Source: Rugamonas apoptosis
GTDB lineage: Bacteria > Pseudomonadota > Gammaproteobacteria > Burkholderiales > Burkholderiaceae_D
Assembly: GCF_014042355.1 (NCBI RefSeq)
Contig: NZ_JACEZU010000017.1
Coordinates: forward strand, 24,857-88,856
Length of the DNA: 64,000 bases
Direction of reading: 5' to 3'
Shown here: positions 8,736 to 14,743 of the stretch, piece after piece
How the letters are laid out: every line of letters begins with the position of its first letter
How positions within the stretch are numbered: position 1 is the first letter of the stretch
Position numbers and translations under genes: made by a program
Notes under the pieces: generated by a model
Seen by the model: only the letters and a program-made list of their open reading frames with translations
What the model was told of the DNA's origin: nothing
Database searches by the model: none

Positions 8736-10334
8736 ATGAAAATTTCGATCCCCCAATTGCTCGTCACTCCCGTCATGGTGGTGTTTGCGATGACCGCCCA
8801 TGCCGAGGAAACCAAGTCCACATTTGATTTGGGCTCCATGATCAAGAACAGTTTCAACAAGGCCTTGAGCAAGAATGGAATCGGTGCCAAGGAAGGCGAG
8901 CAAGGCAATGCAGGTGCGTCCACCAACTATCAGAAATTGACCGATACCAAGCTCAAGGATATTTTGAAGGCCTATCCGGTCAAGGATGATATGAATCCGC
9001 CCGCGTTCCCAAAGCTGGCCATTCGCATTACGGGGTACGCCAAGACGCTGGATCAGTGGTCAAATCGGACCAACACGCCAAACGAATGTGTGAACTACAA
9101 CATTACGCTGTGGACGAGCGAGCGTAAGAGTGAAAAGTTTGAAAATCTGCGCATGTGCGCCAACGACCTGGCCTACAACATCAGTTTTGTCAGTGTGCGC
9201 AGTCCGTGGCCGGCAAAGATGAATTACAACAAGAGTTCCGGGCAGGTGCGCGACGATGGTCCGGTAGCACCGTCCAAGCCGTATCCGAACGATCCGGTGG
9301 CCCGCAGTTTCATGGCCGGCGGCGGGGTGTATTACATCGGATCCATGTTTGTCCAGATGGGCTACGACTGGGATTATCCGCACGACACCATGCGCGTGTG
9401 GGTGTCCGGCGTTTCCAATACGGGCGATGGCAGCGTCTCGGCCGCCAATAATCCAGGGGCCGCGGTCATGACGACCACCGCGCAGGCGCCGGCGGAGGCG
9501 GGTTCCCAAGGGGCGAGTGGTGCCTATCCTGTGGCGGGCGTCTATGATGCTTCCGACCGCCTGTTTGAACGCACTTTTACCGTGTCGGCGGACGGGAAGT
9601 TTGAACTGGTGGTGCAGCAGAAAGGCAAGGCCGGCAATCTGCGCTCCGGCATCGGCGAAGGCCAGTTGGCCGACGGGCCCGGCGGCTGGCAGTTCAGTTC
9701 CGGCAACTGCAAAATGACGGTGCGACGCGGCAGTGGAAGCGTGCAATTGCATGCCGAGCATTGTTCCAGTGATTGGGGCGATGTGCCTTACGATGGCCGC
9801 TATCAATTCAAGGCGTCGTCCGAAGTGAAGGATGCGGGCAAAGTCCCGGGCAAGACTGTGGCCAATGGTGGCGCGGCTGAAATGGCGCAGGCTGGCAATC
9901 TACCCACGCGCAAGGAGTTGAAAGACAATTGGGATGCCGTATCCACCACCACGCTATCGGGCAAGGCATTGACCGTGTTGATCAAGCGTGCCGCGTCGAT
10001 TGAGGGGAGTCCCTATTCCCATACGGATGCCGCCGTGTTTGTGATCGACAATCCTGGCCTAGGCACTATGCATGCGTCTGAATGGGCCAAGTCGCCACTG
10101 AAAGTGGTTGATATTCCTTTACCGCCGCGCGCGCCCAACCAAGGTTACGCGATTCAGGGAAACTGCTCGCAAGGCAAGAACAACAACGTGGTGTTGATCC
10201 AGATCGCCAACGAAACCCCGTACGGTACTGCGCCGAAGCCCATCAGCGCATGGATGCTCGATGCAAATCAACAGGCGGTCCAGGTGCAGCCTGCCAAGTC
10301 CGTCAAATGTCCGGTTGTAGAAACAGATGTTTGA
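8736..10334 (+). CDS. Secreted protein of unknown function, 532 residues
   Basis: I do not recognise this family. The start at ATG 8736 gives a clean signal peptide (MKISIPQLL...AMTAHAEE); the open frame extends 28 codons upstream without signal-like character. No Shine-Dalgarno is visible before it. A TATAAT box lies at 8596-8601 in an unusually AT-rich 60 bp. The mature protein has a Ser/Ala/Gly-rich hinge near residue 265, then a compact central region rich in Gly and Trp (GVYDASDRLFERTFTV, SGNCKMTVRRGSGSVQLH) that looks like a small beta domain, and a C-terminal region with paired cysteines. Its base composition is lower in GC than its neighbours, and it lies next to the tRNA-Phe island, so recent acquisition is possible. 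Confidence 0.7.
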   Translation: MKISIPQLLVTPVMVVFAMTAHAEETKSTFDLGSMIKNSFNKALSKNGIGAKEGEQGNAGASTNYQKLTDTKLKDILKAYPVKDDMNPPAFPKLAIRITGYAKTLDQWSNRTNTPNECVNYNITLWTSERKSEKFENLRMCANDLAYNISFVSVRSPWPAKMNYNKSSGQVRDDGPVAPSKPYPNDPVARSFMAGGGVYYIGSMFVQMGYDWDYPHDTMRVWVSGVSNTGDGSVSAANNPGAAVMTTTAQAPAEAGSQGASGAYPVAGVYDASDRLFERTFTVSADGKFELVVQQKGKAGNLRSGIGEGQLADGPGGWQFSSGNCKMTVRRGSGSVQLHAEHCSSDWGDVPYDGRYQFKASSEVKDAGKVPGKTVANGGAAEMAQAGNLPTRKELKDNWDAVSTTTLSGKALTVLIKRAASIEGSPYSHTDAAVFVIDNPGLGTMHASEWAKSPLKVVDIPLPPRAPNQGYAIQGNCSQGKNNNVVLIQIANETPYGTAPKPISAWMLDANQQAVQVQPAKSVKCPVVETDV

Positions 10335-10421
10335 GTTTCACATGCATGCCCGCTCAAGCCAGAGCGGGATAGTGAGGTAGCGGGAACAGGCCGGAGTTGA
10401 GGGCCGCGCCTCCATCAATGC

Positions 10422-10451
10422 AAAACGCCCGCTTGTGAAAGCGGGCGTTTT
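10422..10451 (-). terminator. Terminator-like hairpin beside the outer tRNA-Phe fragment
   Basis: Perfect stem AAAACGCCCGCTT (10422-10434) and AAGCGGGCGTTTT (10439-10451). The same AAAACGCC...GGCGTTTT design follows every tRNA-Phe copy in this window, so this is probably the original terminator displaced with the old tRNA 3' end. Confidence 0.7.
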
Positions 10452-10465
10452 GCTTGGGATATTCT

Positions 10466-10502
10466 TGGTGGCCCGGGGCGGAATCGAACCACCGACACAA
10501 GG
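10466..10502 (-). repeat. tRNA-Phe 3'-end fragment, outer attachment site
   Basis: 37 bases identical to the 3' half of the tRNA-Phe gene at 14597-14672: CCA end, acceptor strand, T arm, variable loop and the first four bases of the anticodon stem. Identity continues into the preceding ATTCT. After 10502 the sequence is unrelated. This is the typical trace of integration into a tRNA 3' end. Confidence 0.85.
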
Positions 10503-10539
10503 TGTTGTGGAGCACTTGACTCGGCTATCGCCGAAGAAT

Positions 10540-10692
10540 TTACGCCTTGTGGAAGATATTGTGCGCTGCGTTCTGGCTGAGCAGAGTAACGAACAGCGTT
10601 AATGCAGGTGGTGACGGAGCGGCAATCCTGACGCTTTCCCGATAGTGATCGAGCGTCGAATTGGGGCACGAATGGCCCATCCAGGTCTTATC
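10540..10692 (-). pseudogene. Tyrosine recombinase (integrase) C-terminal remnant
   Basis: A minus-strand frame of 50 codons plus TAA encodes DKTWMGHSCPNSTLDHYRES and a short tail. The GHS...TLDHY pattern matches the last conserved block of tyrosine recombinases, with Y as the nucleophile. The frame is closed by a stop six codons upstream (at about 10707) and no integrase N-terminus is present. It points toward the adjacent attachment fragment, as integrases usually do. I read it as the decayed integrase of the element that entered at tRNA-Phe; the match is short. Confidence 0.55.
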
Positions 10693-10750
10693 CCCCGATC
10701 CACTACACTACTTGCTGGTCACACCAACACTCCGAAACTGGATGCCATTC

Positions 10751-10764
10751 TGTCAACGTTGACA
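10751..10764. promoter_or_regulatory. Palindrome with embedded -35-like box upstream of the island membrane gene
   Basis: TGTCAACGTTGACA is a perfect 14-bp palindrome; its right end TTGACA (10759-10764) matches the -35 consensus, 63 bp before the start at 10827. This is the layout of an operator over a promoter; the regulator is unknown. Confidence 0.4.
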
Positions 10765-10826
10765 CGGGTTTCTGCAATAAATTGATGTAGCATTGCCGTA
10801 TATCAACTTGGCGAAAGGAATCTGTC

Positions 10827-11300
10827 ATGCCCGCGTTCGAACTTTCACATGGCGTATTTCACGAATTTGGCGACATCGTAGAAGGCCACATTAAGGCTCA
10901 TCGTCAAGAGAAGTGGTTCTACGTCATCGCACTTTGCTTTATTGGTTTCATGGCGCATAAGATGCTCGACAGTATTGTCGCCGATCTCTTAATGGTTTTG
11001 GCTTTCGCGTTTTGCGGCAGCAAGATATTGATGAGTAAGCCTGATCTGGCGCAATCCGTTTCGCATGAGGAGATCGGGCAACTATCAGACAGCGCATTCG
11101 ATGACTTAGGTCGTCTCAAGCGGAAATTGGATCGAGCCGTTTTGCTCAGCGACCTGCATTCCATCGTCAGCGCCACGTCGAAAAAGAACGAGGCGAAGGC
11201 CAAAGCCCAAGAACAGGCAAGATCAGAGCGCGCGCTGCAAGCCCAGCAGGAGCACGCGCTCTATGAAAGGAAGAAAAACGGCAAGACAGAGCGGCGCTAA
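10827..11300 (+). CDS. Small membrane protein with charged coiled-coil tail, unknown function
   Basis: 157 residues, start ATG 10827 behind GAAAGGA. Residues about 30-70 form two closely spaced hydrophobic segments (WFYVIALCFIGFMA and LLMVLAFAFCG). The rest is strongly helical and charged, ending in an Ala/Glu/Gln/Lys-rich stretch typical of a coiled coil. Likely an inner-membrane protein with a cytoplasmic tail. It lies in the lower-GC tRNA-Phe island, separated by 246 bp from the next gene. I do not recognise a family; island cargo of this shape is often a defence or phage-interaction component, but nothing in the sequence proves that. Confidence 0.65.
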   Translation: MPAFELSHGVFHEFGDIVEGHIKAHRQEKWFYVIALCFIGFMAHKMLDSIVADLLMVLAFAFCGSKILMSKPDLAQSVSHEEIGQLSDSAFDDLGRLKRKLDRAVLLSDLHSIVSATSKKNEAKAKAQEQARSERALQAQQEHALYERKKNGKTERR

Positions 11301-11485
11301 GCAACATGGGTTCTGACACTTTTCAGGCACAAAAAAAACACCCACACGCACTGAAGCAGGCAGAATCGTTGAGCGCTGAATGGGTGTAGTGTGTTCCATG
11401 TTACAACGTCCCTGTTCGGCTCGACAGAACACTTCAGCTGGGCTGGATCGCTCAGAGTTCAATTGCTGTATGGGGGCAATTTTCT

Positions 11486-11546
11486 CGTTACGCGAAATTA
11501 TTTGTGGTAATATTCCCGTTACTGGAAATAAATTACTGGGATATTT
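11486..11546 (+). promoter_or_regulatory. Three repeated operator-like boxes before the Xre/ImmA operon
   Basis: Related boxes stand at 11486-11503 (CGTTACGCGAAATTATTT), 11517-11534 (CGTTACTGGAAATAAATT) and 11531-11546 (AATTACTGGGATATTT), the last two overlapping and reaching the start codon at 11547. TAATAT at 11508-11513 could be a -10. Such clustered repeats are expected for an autoregulated operon; the Xre domain encoded downstream is the natural candidate. Confidence 0.5.
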
Positions 11547-12215
11547 ATGAGTGTAACGTCTGCGAATGGCCGTGAAGCGTTAGAGCAGCTCATCATTGGT
11601 CAGGTTCCACGCGATCTAATCATGGCTTGCGAAGATGCCTACCACAATGGCGATGGGAAGGGGCGCTTGCAAGCGTCCGCGTTTGCAAAAGGCCATCGGC
11701 CCTCGGCAGCGGGCCAAGTTAAGCACTTCTACATAAATGAGGCGTTTCACGAAGCCTTGGAGGTGCACGGTGCAGAACCTACGCCGCTTCGAGGCACCCG
11801 GTTGGTCATCGGGCGGGTGGGCATCTTCAACATAGTGCGGCTCAATGTGCCCGGTCATAAGTGGGTGAATCTTCGGCGTAGCGCAACGCGAACGGCACTG
11901 GCTGAGCTCAACGATATGATCGAGCGAAAGTACGTGCAAGGCGATTTCTTCACGGAGGCAGGCGAGCCCACTGGAGGTACGATCTTCGTCCTTGGTGTAA
12001 TGGATGGAATCGATGCAAGCGGAATTGCCCAGTTGACTCAGGTCATGCTTGCGATACCGGCGCCAGATATGAAGTCCTGGCTATACATGAGTACAATCTC
12101 GGATTTCCTAAACCTTTATAACCAAGCTGATGCTGTTGTTCAACAGGACAACGCCCTACCAAAACTCAAGACACAACCGAAGAAGCAAATAGGAAATGAC
12201 CAAGGGAATCAATGA
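11547..12215 (+). CDS. Unknown protein, partner of downstream Xre/ImmA protein
   Basis: 222 residues with no recognised domain. It is a mixed alpha/beta, soluble sequence without signal or membrane segment; notable stretches are GTRLVIGRVGIFNIVRLNVP near residue 95 and GGTIFVLGVMDGID near 145, which look like core beta strands. It overlaps the next gene by 20 bp (12196-12215), implying translational coupling, and is preceded by operator-like repeats. The pairing with an Xre-ImmA protein resembles two-gene toxin/antitoxin-like and abortive-infection modules, in which this would be the toxin or sensor. That role is inference from architecture only. Confidence 0.7.
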   Translation: MSVTSANGREALEQLIIGQVPRDLIMACEDAYHNGDGKGRLQASAFAKGHRPSAAGQVKHFYINEAFHEALEVHGAEPTPLRGTRLVIGRVGIFNIVRLNVPGHKWVNLRRSATRTALAELNDMIERKYVQGDFFTEAGEPTGGTIFVLGVMDGIDASGIAQLTQVMLAIPAPDMKSWLYMSTISDFLNLYNQADAVVQQDNALPKLKTQPKKQIGNDQGNQ

Positions 12216-13407
12216 CCTTCAGCCCGCACGCTTGGAGCAGGCGCTTGCGGCCCGTGGCCTTACGAAGGGACAACTAGCGACTCTCGTCGGCGTAGGGGCG
12301 CCGACAGTAACAAAGTGGTGCAAAGGCGACCAAGCACCAGAAGCAGAGACTTTCGATCGCCTTGCTTCTGTGCTTAATGTGCAGTCGGAATGGCTTGCAC
12401 GTCCGCTATTGCCGCCTGTGTCTGCGCCGCTTTATCGCAGCAATGCTTCTGCCCTTAAGGCCGCTCGCGCTAAGCTGGAAGCACGTACGGCGTGGACGCA
12501 GGAAGTTGCGTCCCTCCTCAGTGAATATGTCGACTACCCGAAAGTCAACCTACCAAAGCGAACGTTTCAGGACCCTGAGCAAATTAGCGATACCGATATT
12601 GAAGCAGCCGCTGAGGAATGTCGTGCGCTCTGGCAGTTGGGCCGTGGCCCGATTCAGAACCTGGCCTTAGCAGCGGAGAGCGCAGGTATCATTGTCGTAC
12701 GAGAGGAAACTGAAATCTCGGCAATTGAGGGCCTTTCTAGCTGGAGTGAGGTGCTCGGTCGTCCGATCGTCTTGCTTTCGGCTGACAAAGCCAATGCGTT
12801 TCGCAGTCGCTTCGACTTGGCTCATGAAATTGGTCATCTCATCCTCCATAAGCACATTCCAAGGGCCGACGAGCGAGATCGCTACAATCAGATGGAAAAA
12901 CAAGCGCACCGATTTGCTGGTGCGCTTTTGCTGCCAGCCGAAGCTTTTTCCTGCGAAGTCCGTGTGCCACCGAACTTGGATAATTTGCTAATTCTGAAGC
13001 AGCGCTGGGGCGCGTCCGTAGCAGCAATGATGATGCGAGTACACACGCTAGGTTTGCTCAGTGACGAAGAGAAACTGGCGCTCTTCAAGCGCCGCTCGGC
13101 CCGGTGGGGGGCTAAGGCTGAACCCGGCGACGACAAGTGGGAACCTGAAGTGCCGCGATTGCTGCGGCGAACGGTGGAGCTTTTAATAAATGAAGGCATA
13201 TTGACGCCTGAACGTATTCCACGTCATTTGGGATTCTCACCGCGCGACGTGGAAAACCTCTGCAATTTGCGTGAGAACTATTTTGATGCTCCGGCTGAAG
13301 TGGTCGATCTAGCGACGCTTCGTACAATTAAGCCCGAACGTCAAGCAGTGCGCCGAGCTGATGTTGGTTCTGGGGCCGTGGTGTCGTTCTTGAAATTCAA
13401 AAAGTGA
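12196..13407 (+). CDS. Xre-family HTH regulator fused to ImmA/IrrE (COG2856) metallopeptidase
   Basis: 403 residues. Residues 1-70 are a helix-turn-helix (LTKGQLATLVGVGAPTVTKW); a linker leads to the ImmA/IrrE zinc-peptidase domain with HEIGH at 210-214 after RFDLA, then EKQAHRFAGALLLP supplying the third ligand region. The C-terminal 120 residues are typical of long IrrE-like proteins. Proteins of this type repress their own operon and cut a partner or repressor in response to DNA damage or phage. The gene is coupled to the 222-residue upstream gene and lies within the tRNA-Phe island. The domain assignment is firm; the function in this pair is not known. Confidence 0.88.
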   Translation: MTKGINDLQPARLEQALAARGLTKGQLATLVGVGAPTVTKWCKGDQAPEAETFDRLASVLNVQSEWLARPLLPPVSAPLYRSNASALKAARAKLEARTAWTQEVASLLSEYVDYPKVNLPKRTFQDPEQISDTDIEAAAEECRALWQLGRGPIQNLALAAESAGIIVVREETEISAIEGLSSWSEVLGRPIVLLSADKANAFRSRFDLAHEIGHLILHKHIPRADERDRYNQMEKQAHRFAGALLLPAEAFSCEVRVPPNLDNLLILKQRWGASVAAMMMRVHTLGLLSDEEKLALFKRRSARWGAKAEPGDDKWEPEVPRLLRRTVELLINEGILTPERIPRHLGFSPRDVENLCNLRENYFDAPAEVVDLATLRTIKPERQAVRRADVGSGAVVSFLKFKK

Positions 13408-13532
13408 AGTCGTGATTCGCAGACGTGCTCCGCAGTGAATTGACAGGCGGTTCTGCGATTGCTTGAAAAAGTGCTGGTCTGGGTGGCGAGATGAAGTCCT
13501 CGTTGGCCGGGGGCAGCCGCTTCCGGCAATAG

Positions 13533-13554
13533 ACCGACACAAGGACTTTTAATC
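13533..13554 (-). repeat. Degenerate extra copy of the tRNA-Phe attachment core
   Basis: CCGACACAAGGACTTTTAAT and the two following C bases match the tRNA-Phe T-arm/anticodon region CCGACACAAGGATTTTCAAT plus CC at 20 of 22 positions. It lies 55 bp before the exact copy, on the far side of its terminator hairpin. A further weak echo (AGGACTACGAATCC) is found at about 14531-14544 in the same position relative to the intact tRNA gene. Confidence 0.55.
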
Positions 13555-13563
13555 CGCAGAAAC

Positions 13564-13595
13564 AAAAACGCCAACCTGCATGGGTTGGCGTTTTT
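13564..13595 (-). terminator. Terminator hairpin of the middle tRNA-Phe copy
   Basis: Stem AAAAACGCCAACC (13564-13576) pairs with GGTTGGCGTTTTT (13583-13595). Same design but a different stem sequence from the other copies, as expected if each element brought its own. Confidence 0.7.
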
Positions 13596-13608
13596 ACTAG
13601 GAAATTCT

Positions 13609-13655
13609 TGGTGGCCCGGGGCGGAATCGAACCACCGACACAAGGATTTTCAATC
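13609..13655 (-). repeat. tRNA-Phe 3'-end fragment, internal attachment site
   Basis: 47 bases identical to the tRNA-Phe gene (acceptor 3' strand, T arm, variable loop, anticodon loop and part of the stem), extended by the shared ATTCT at 13604-13608. It separates the Xre/ImmA module from the glycosylase-like module. Its inner end overlaps the last codon and stop of the gene at 13650-14432. Confidence 0.88.
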
Positions 13656-14432
13656 GTCAGGCCTTGATGCCATAGCTCCAACTATCCTTACCGCGTTCGC
13701 ATGTTTCCCCGACTTGATTTCTTGGATGATTTTCTGATAGTGCTTTTGTACTGACTGATGTTTGCGGAACCGTGCGACCGCCGGGTGCAGGGTCCTAAAA
13801 CAGTCAATCTGATCATACTTAAAGTGCCAAAGCTCTTTCGGCACGTGGACAAGTACGGTCTTGCGCTTCGGTGCCTCAAAAAGTGACTTGACGACGGTGT
13901 CGTGTGTTGCACTGCAGCCGAAGATGATAATGTCTGGCTGGAGCAATTCGCGCTCGTAGCGGAAGAGTTTGGCCGAAAACGTTGTCAACGCTACTGAGTA
14001 ATTTCTAGCGCTCCGTGACTTTCCTTTTCCCCGGAACACGTCCATCTTGAATAAATTATTCCAAATGACTGAGCCGGGAATTCCTCCGGTAAGTTCTTTT
14101 TCCAGAAGACAGCGGGTCTTCAGGAAGTGCGAGTGGCCGGGAGGACCGAGGAGGCTCCTCTCGTAACGGGCAAGCAGGGGTGGGACATGATTTTTGGGAT
14201 CGTTGAGTATCTCAGGCAGACGGCAAAACCATCCCTTGGTTTCCTGTCCGACGAACATCACTCGAATCGGTGCCTCGAAGTAAGCCTTCGCAGCATGAAG
14301 GTTCAAGAAGAACGGAGCGGAAAGCGCCTCCAGCTGTCCCTTCTGAAGACTTTGGGAAAGACGCAGAGCGTCCAGTTCCGCTAAATAGAAGTCGACCAGC
14401 TTATTCTGAATTGTCGCAACATCGTCGCTCAT
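13650..14432 (-). CDS. Uracil-DNA glycosylase superfamily-like protein, island cargo
   Basis: 260 residues, ATG 14432 behind GGAG. The pattern fits the UDG fold: IRVMFVGQETKGW near residue 58 in the place of the catalytic GxDP-type motif, NNLFK near 128, PDIIIFGCSATHD near 172, and FRTLHPAVARF near 217 in the place of the HPS-type motif. The canonical active-site Asp is not evident (Glu follows Gln), so it may bind or process unusual bases, or be inactive. Its last codon (GAT) and TGA stop lie inside the tRNA-Phe-derived repeat (13650-13655). It is the only gene between two tRNA-Phe copies. The superfamily call is by motif inspection only. Confidence 0.65.
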   Translation of the reverse strand: MSDDVATIQNKLVDFYLAELDALRLSQSLQKGQLEALSAPFFLNLHAAKAYFEAPIRVMFVGQETKGWFCRLPEILNDPKNHVPPLLARYERSLLGPPGHSHFLKTRCLLEKELTGGIPGSVIWNNLFKMDVFRGKGKSRSARNYSVALTTFSAKLFRYERELLQPDIIIFGCSATHDTVVKSLFEAPKRKTVLVHVPKELWHFKYDQIDCFRTLHPAVARFRKHQSVQKHYQKIIQEIKSGKHANAVRIVGAMASRPDD

Positions 14433-14553
14433 GGCGGCTCCGTGTTTTTTGAATATGCGGTGTGTTTTGGCTCTGAATGGCGGGCCGAAAGTAACTGGTG
14501 TTTAGTGGGATCGGAAATGAACCGGAGCCGAGGACTACGAATCCACCAATGCA

Positions 14554-14581
14554 AAACGCCGATCTGCATGGATCGGCGTTT
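14554..14581 (-). terminator. Terminator of tRNA-Phe (first locus)
   Basis: Stem AAACGCCGATC (14554-14564) and GATCGGCGTTT (14571-14581), 15 bp downstream of the tRNA 3' end on the minus strand. Confidence 0.75.
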
Positions 14582-14596
14582 CGTCAAGCATATTCT

Positions 14597-14672
14597 TGGT
14601 GGCCCGGGGCGGAATCGAACCACCGACACAAGGATTTTCAATCCTCTGCTCTACCAACTGAGCTACCAGGCC
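14597..14672 (-). tRNA. tRNA-Phe (anticodon GAA), island insertion site
   Basis: A complete 76-base cloverleaf read on the minus strand: acceptor GGCCTGG/CCGGGCC, D arm GCTC...GAGC, anticodon arm with loop TTGAAAA (GAA), T arm GGTGG TTCGATT CCGCC, encoded CCA. Its 3' part recurs at 13609-13655 and 10466-10502, marking it as the integration target of the island at 10.4-14.6 kb. An identical gene lies at 47050-47125. Confidence 0.97.
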
Positions 14673-14743
14673 AAGGGCCGCAATTATAGCAGGCCGGTGT
14701 GGGGCGCCGTCAAGTATGAATTTTCCGGCCCTTGCCCTGGCGC

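Noticed and set aside
10422..14672. CRISPR array, because short repeats recur in the island
   Set aside because: There are only a few copies spaced 1-3 kb apart, and they are tRNA fragments; no regularly spaced repeats were seen anywhere in the window.
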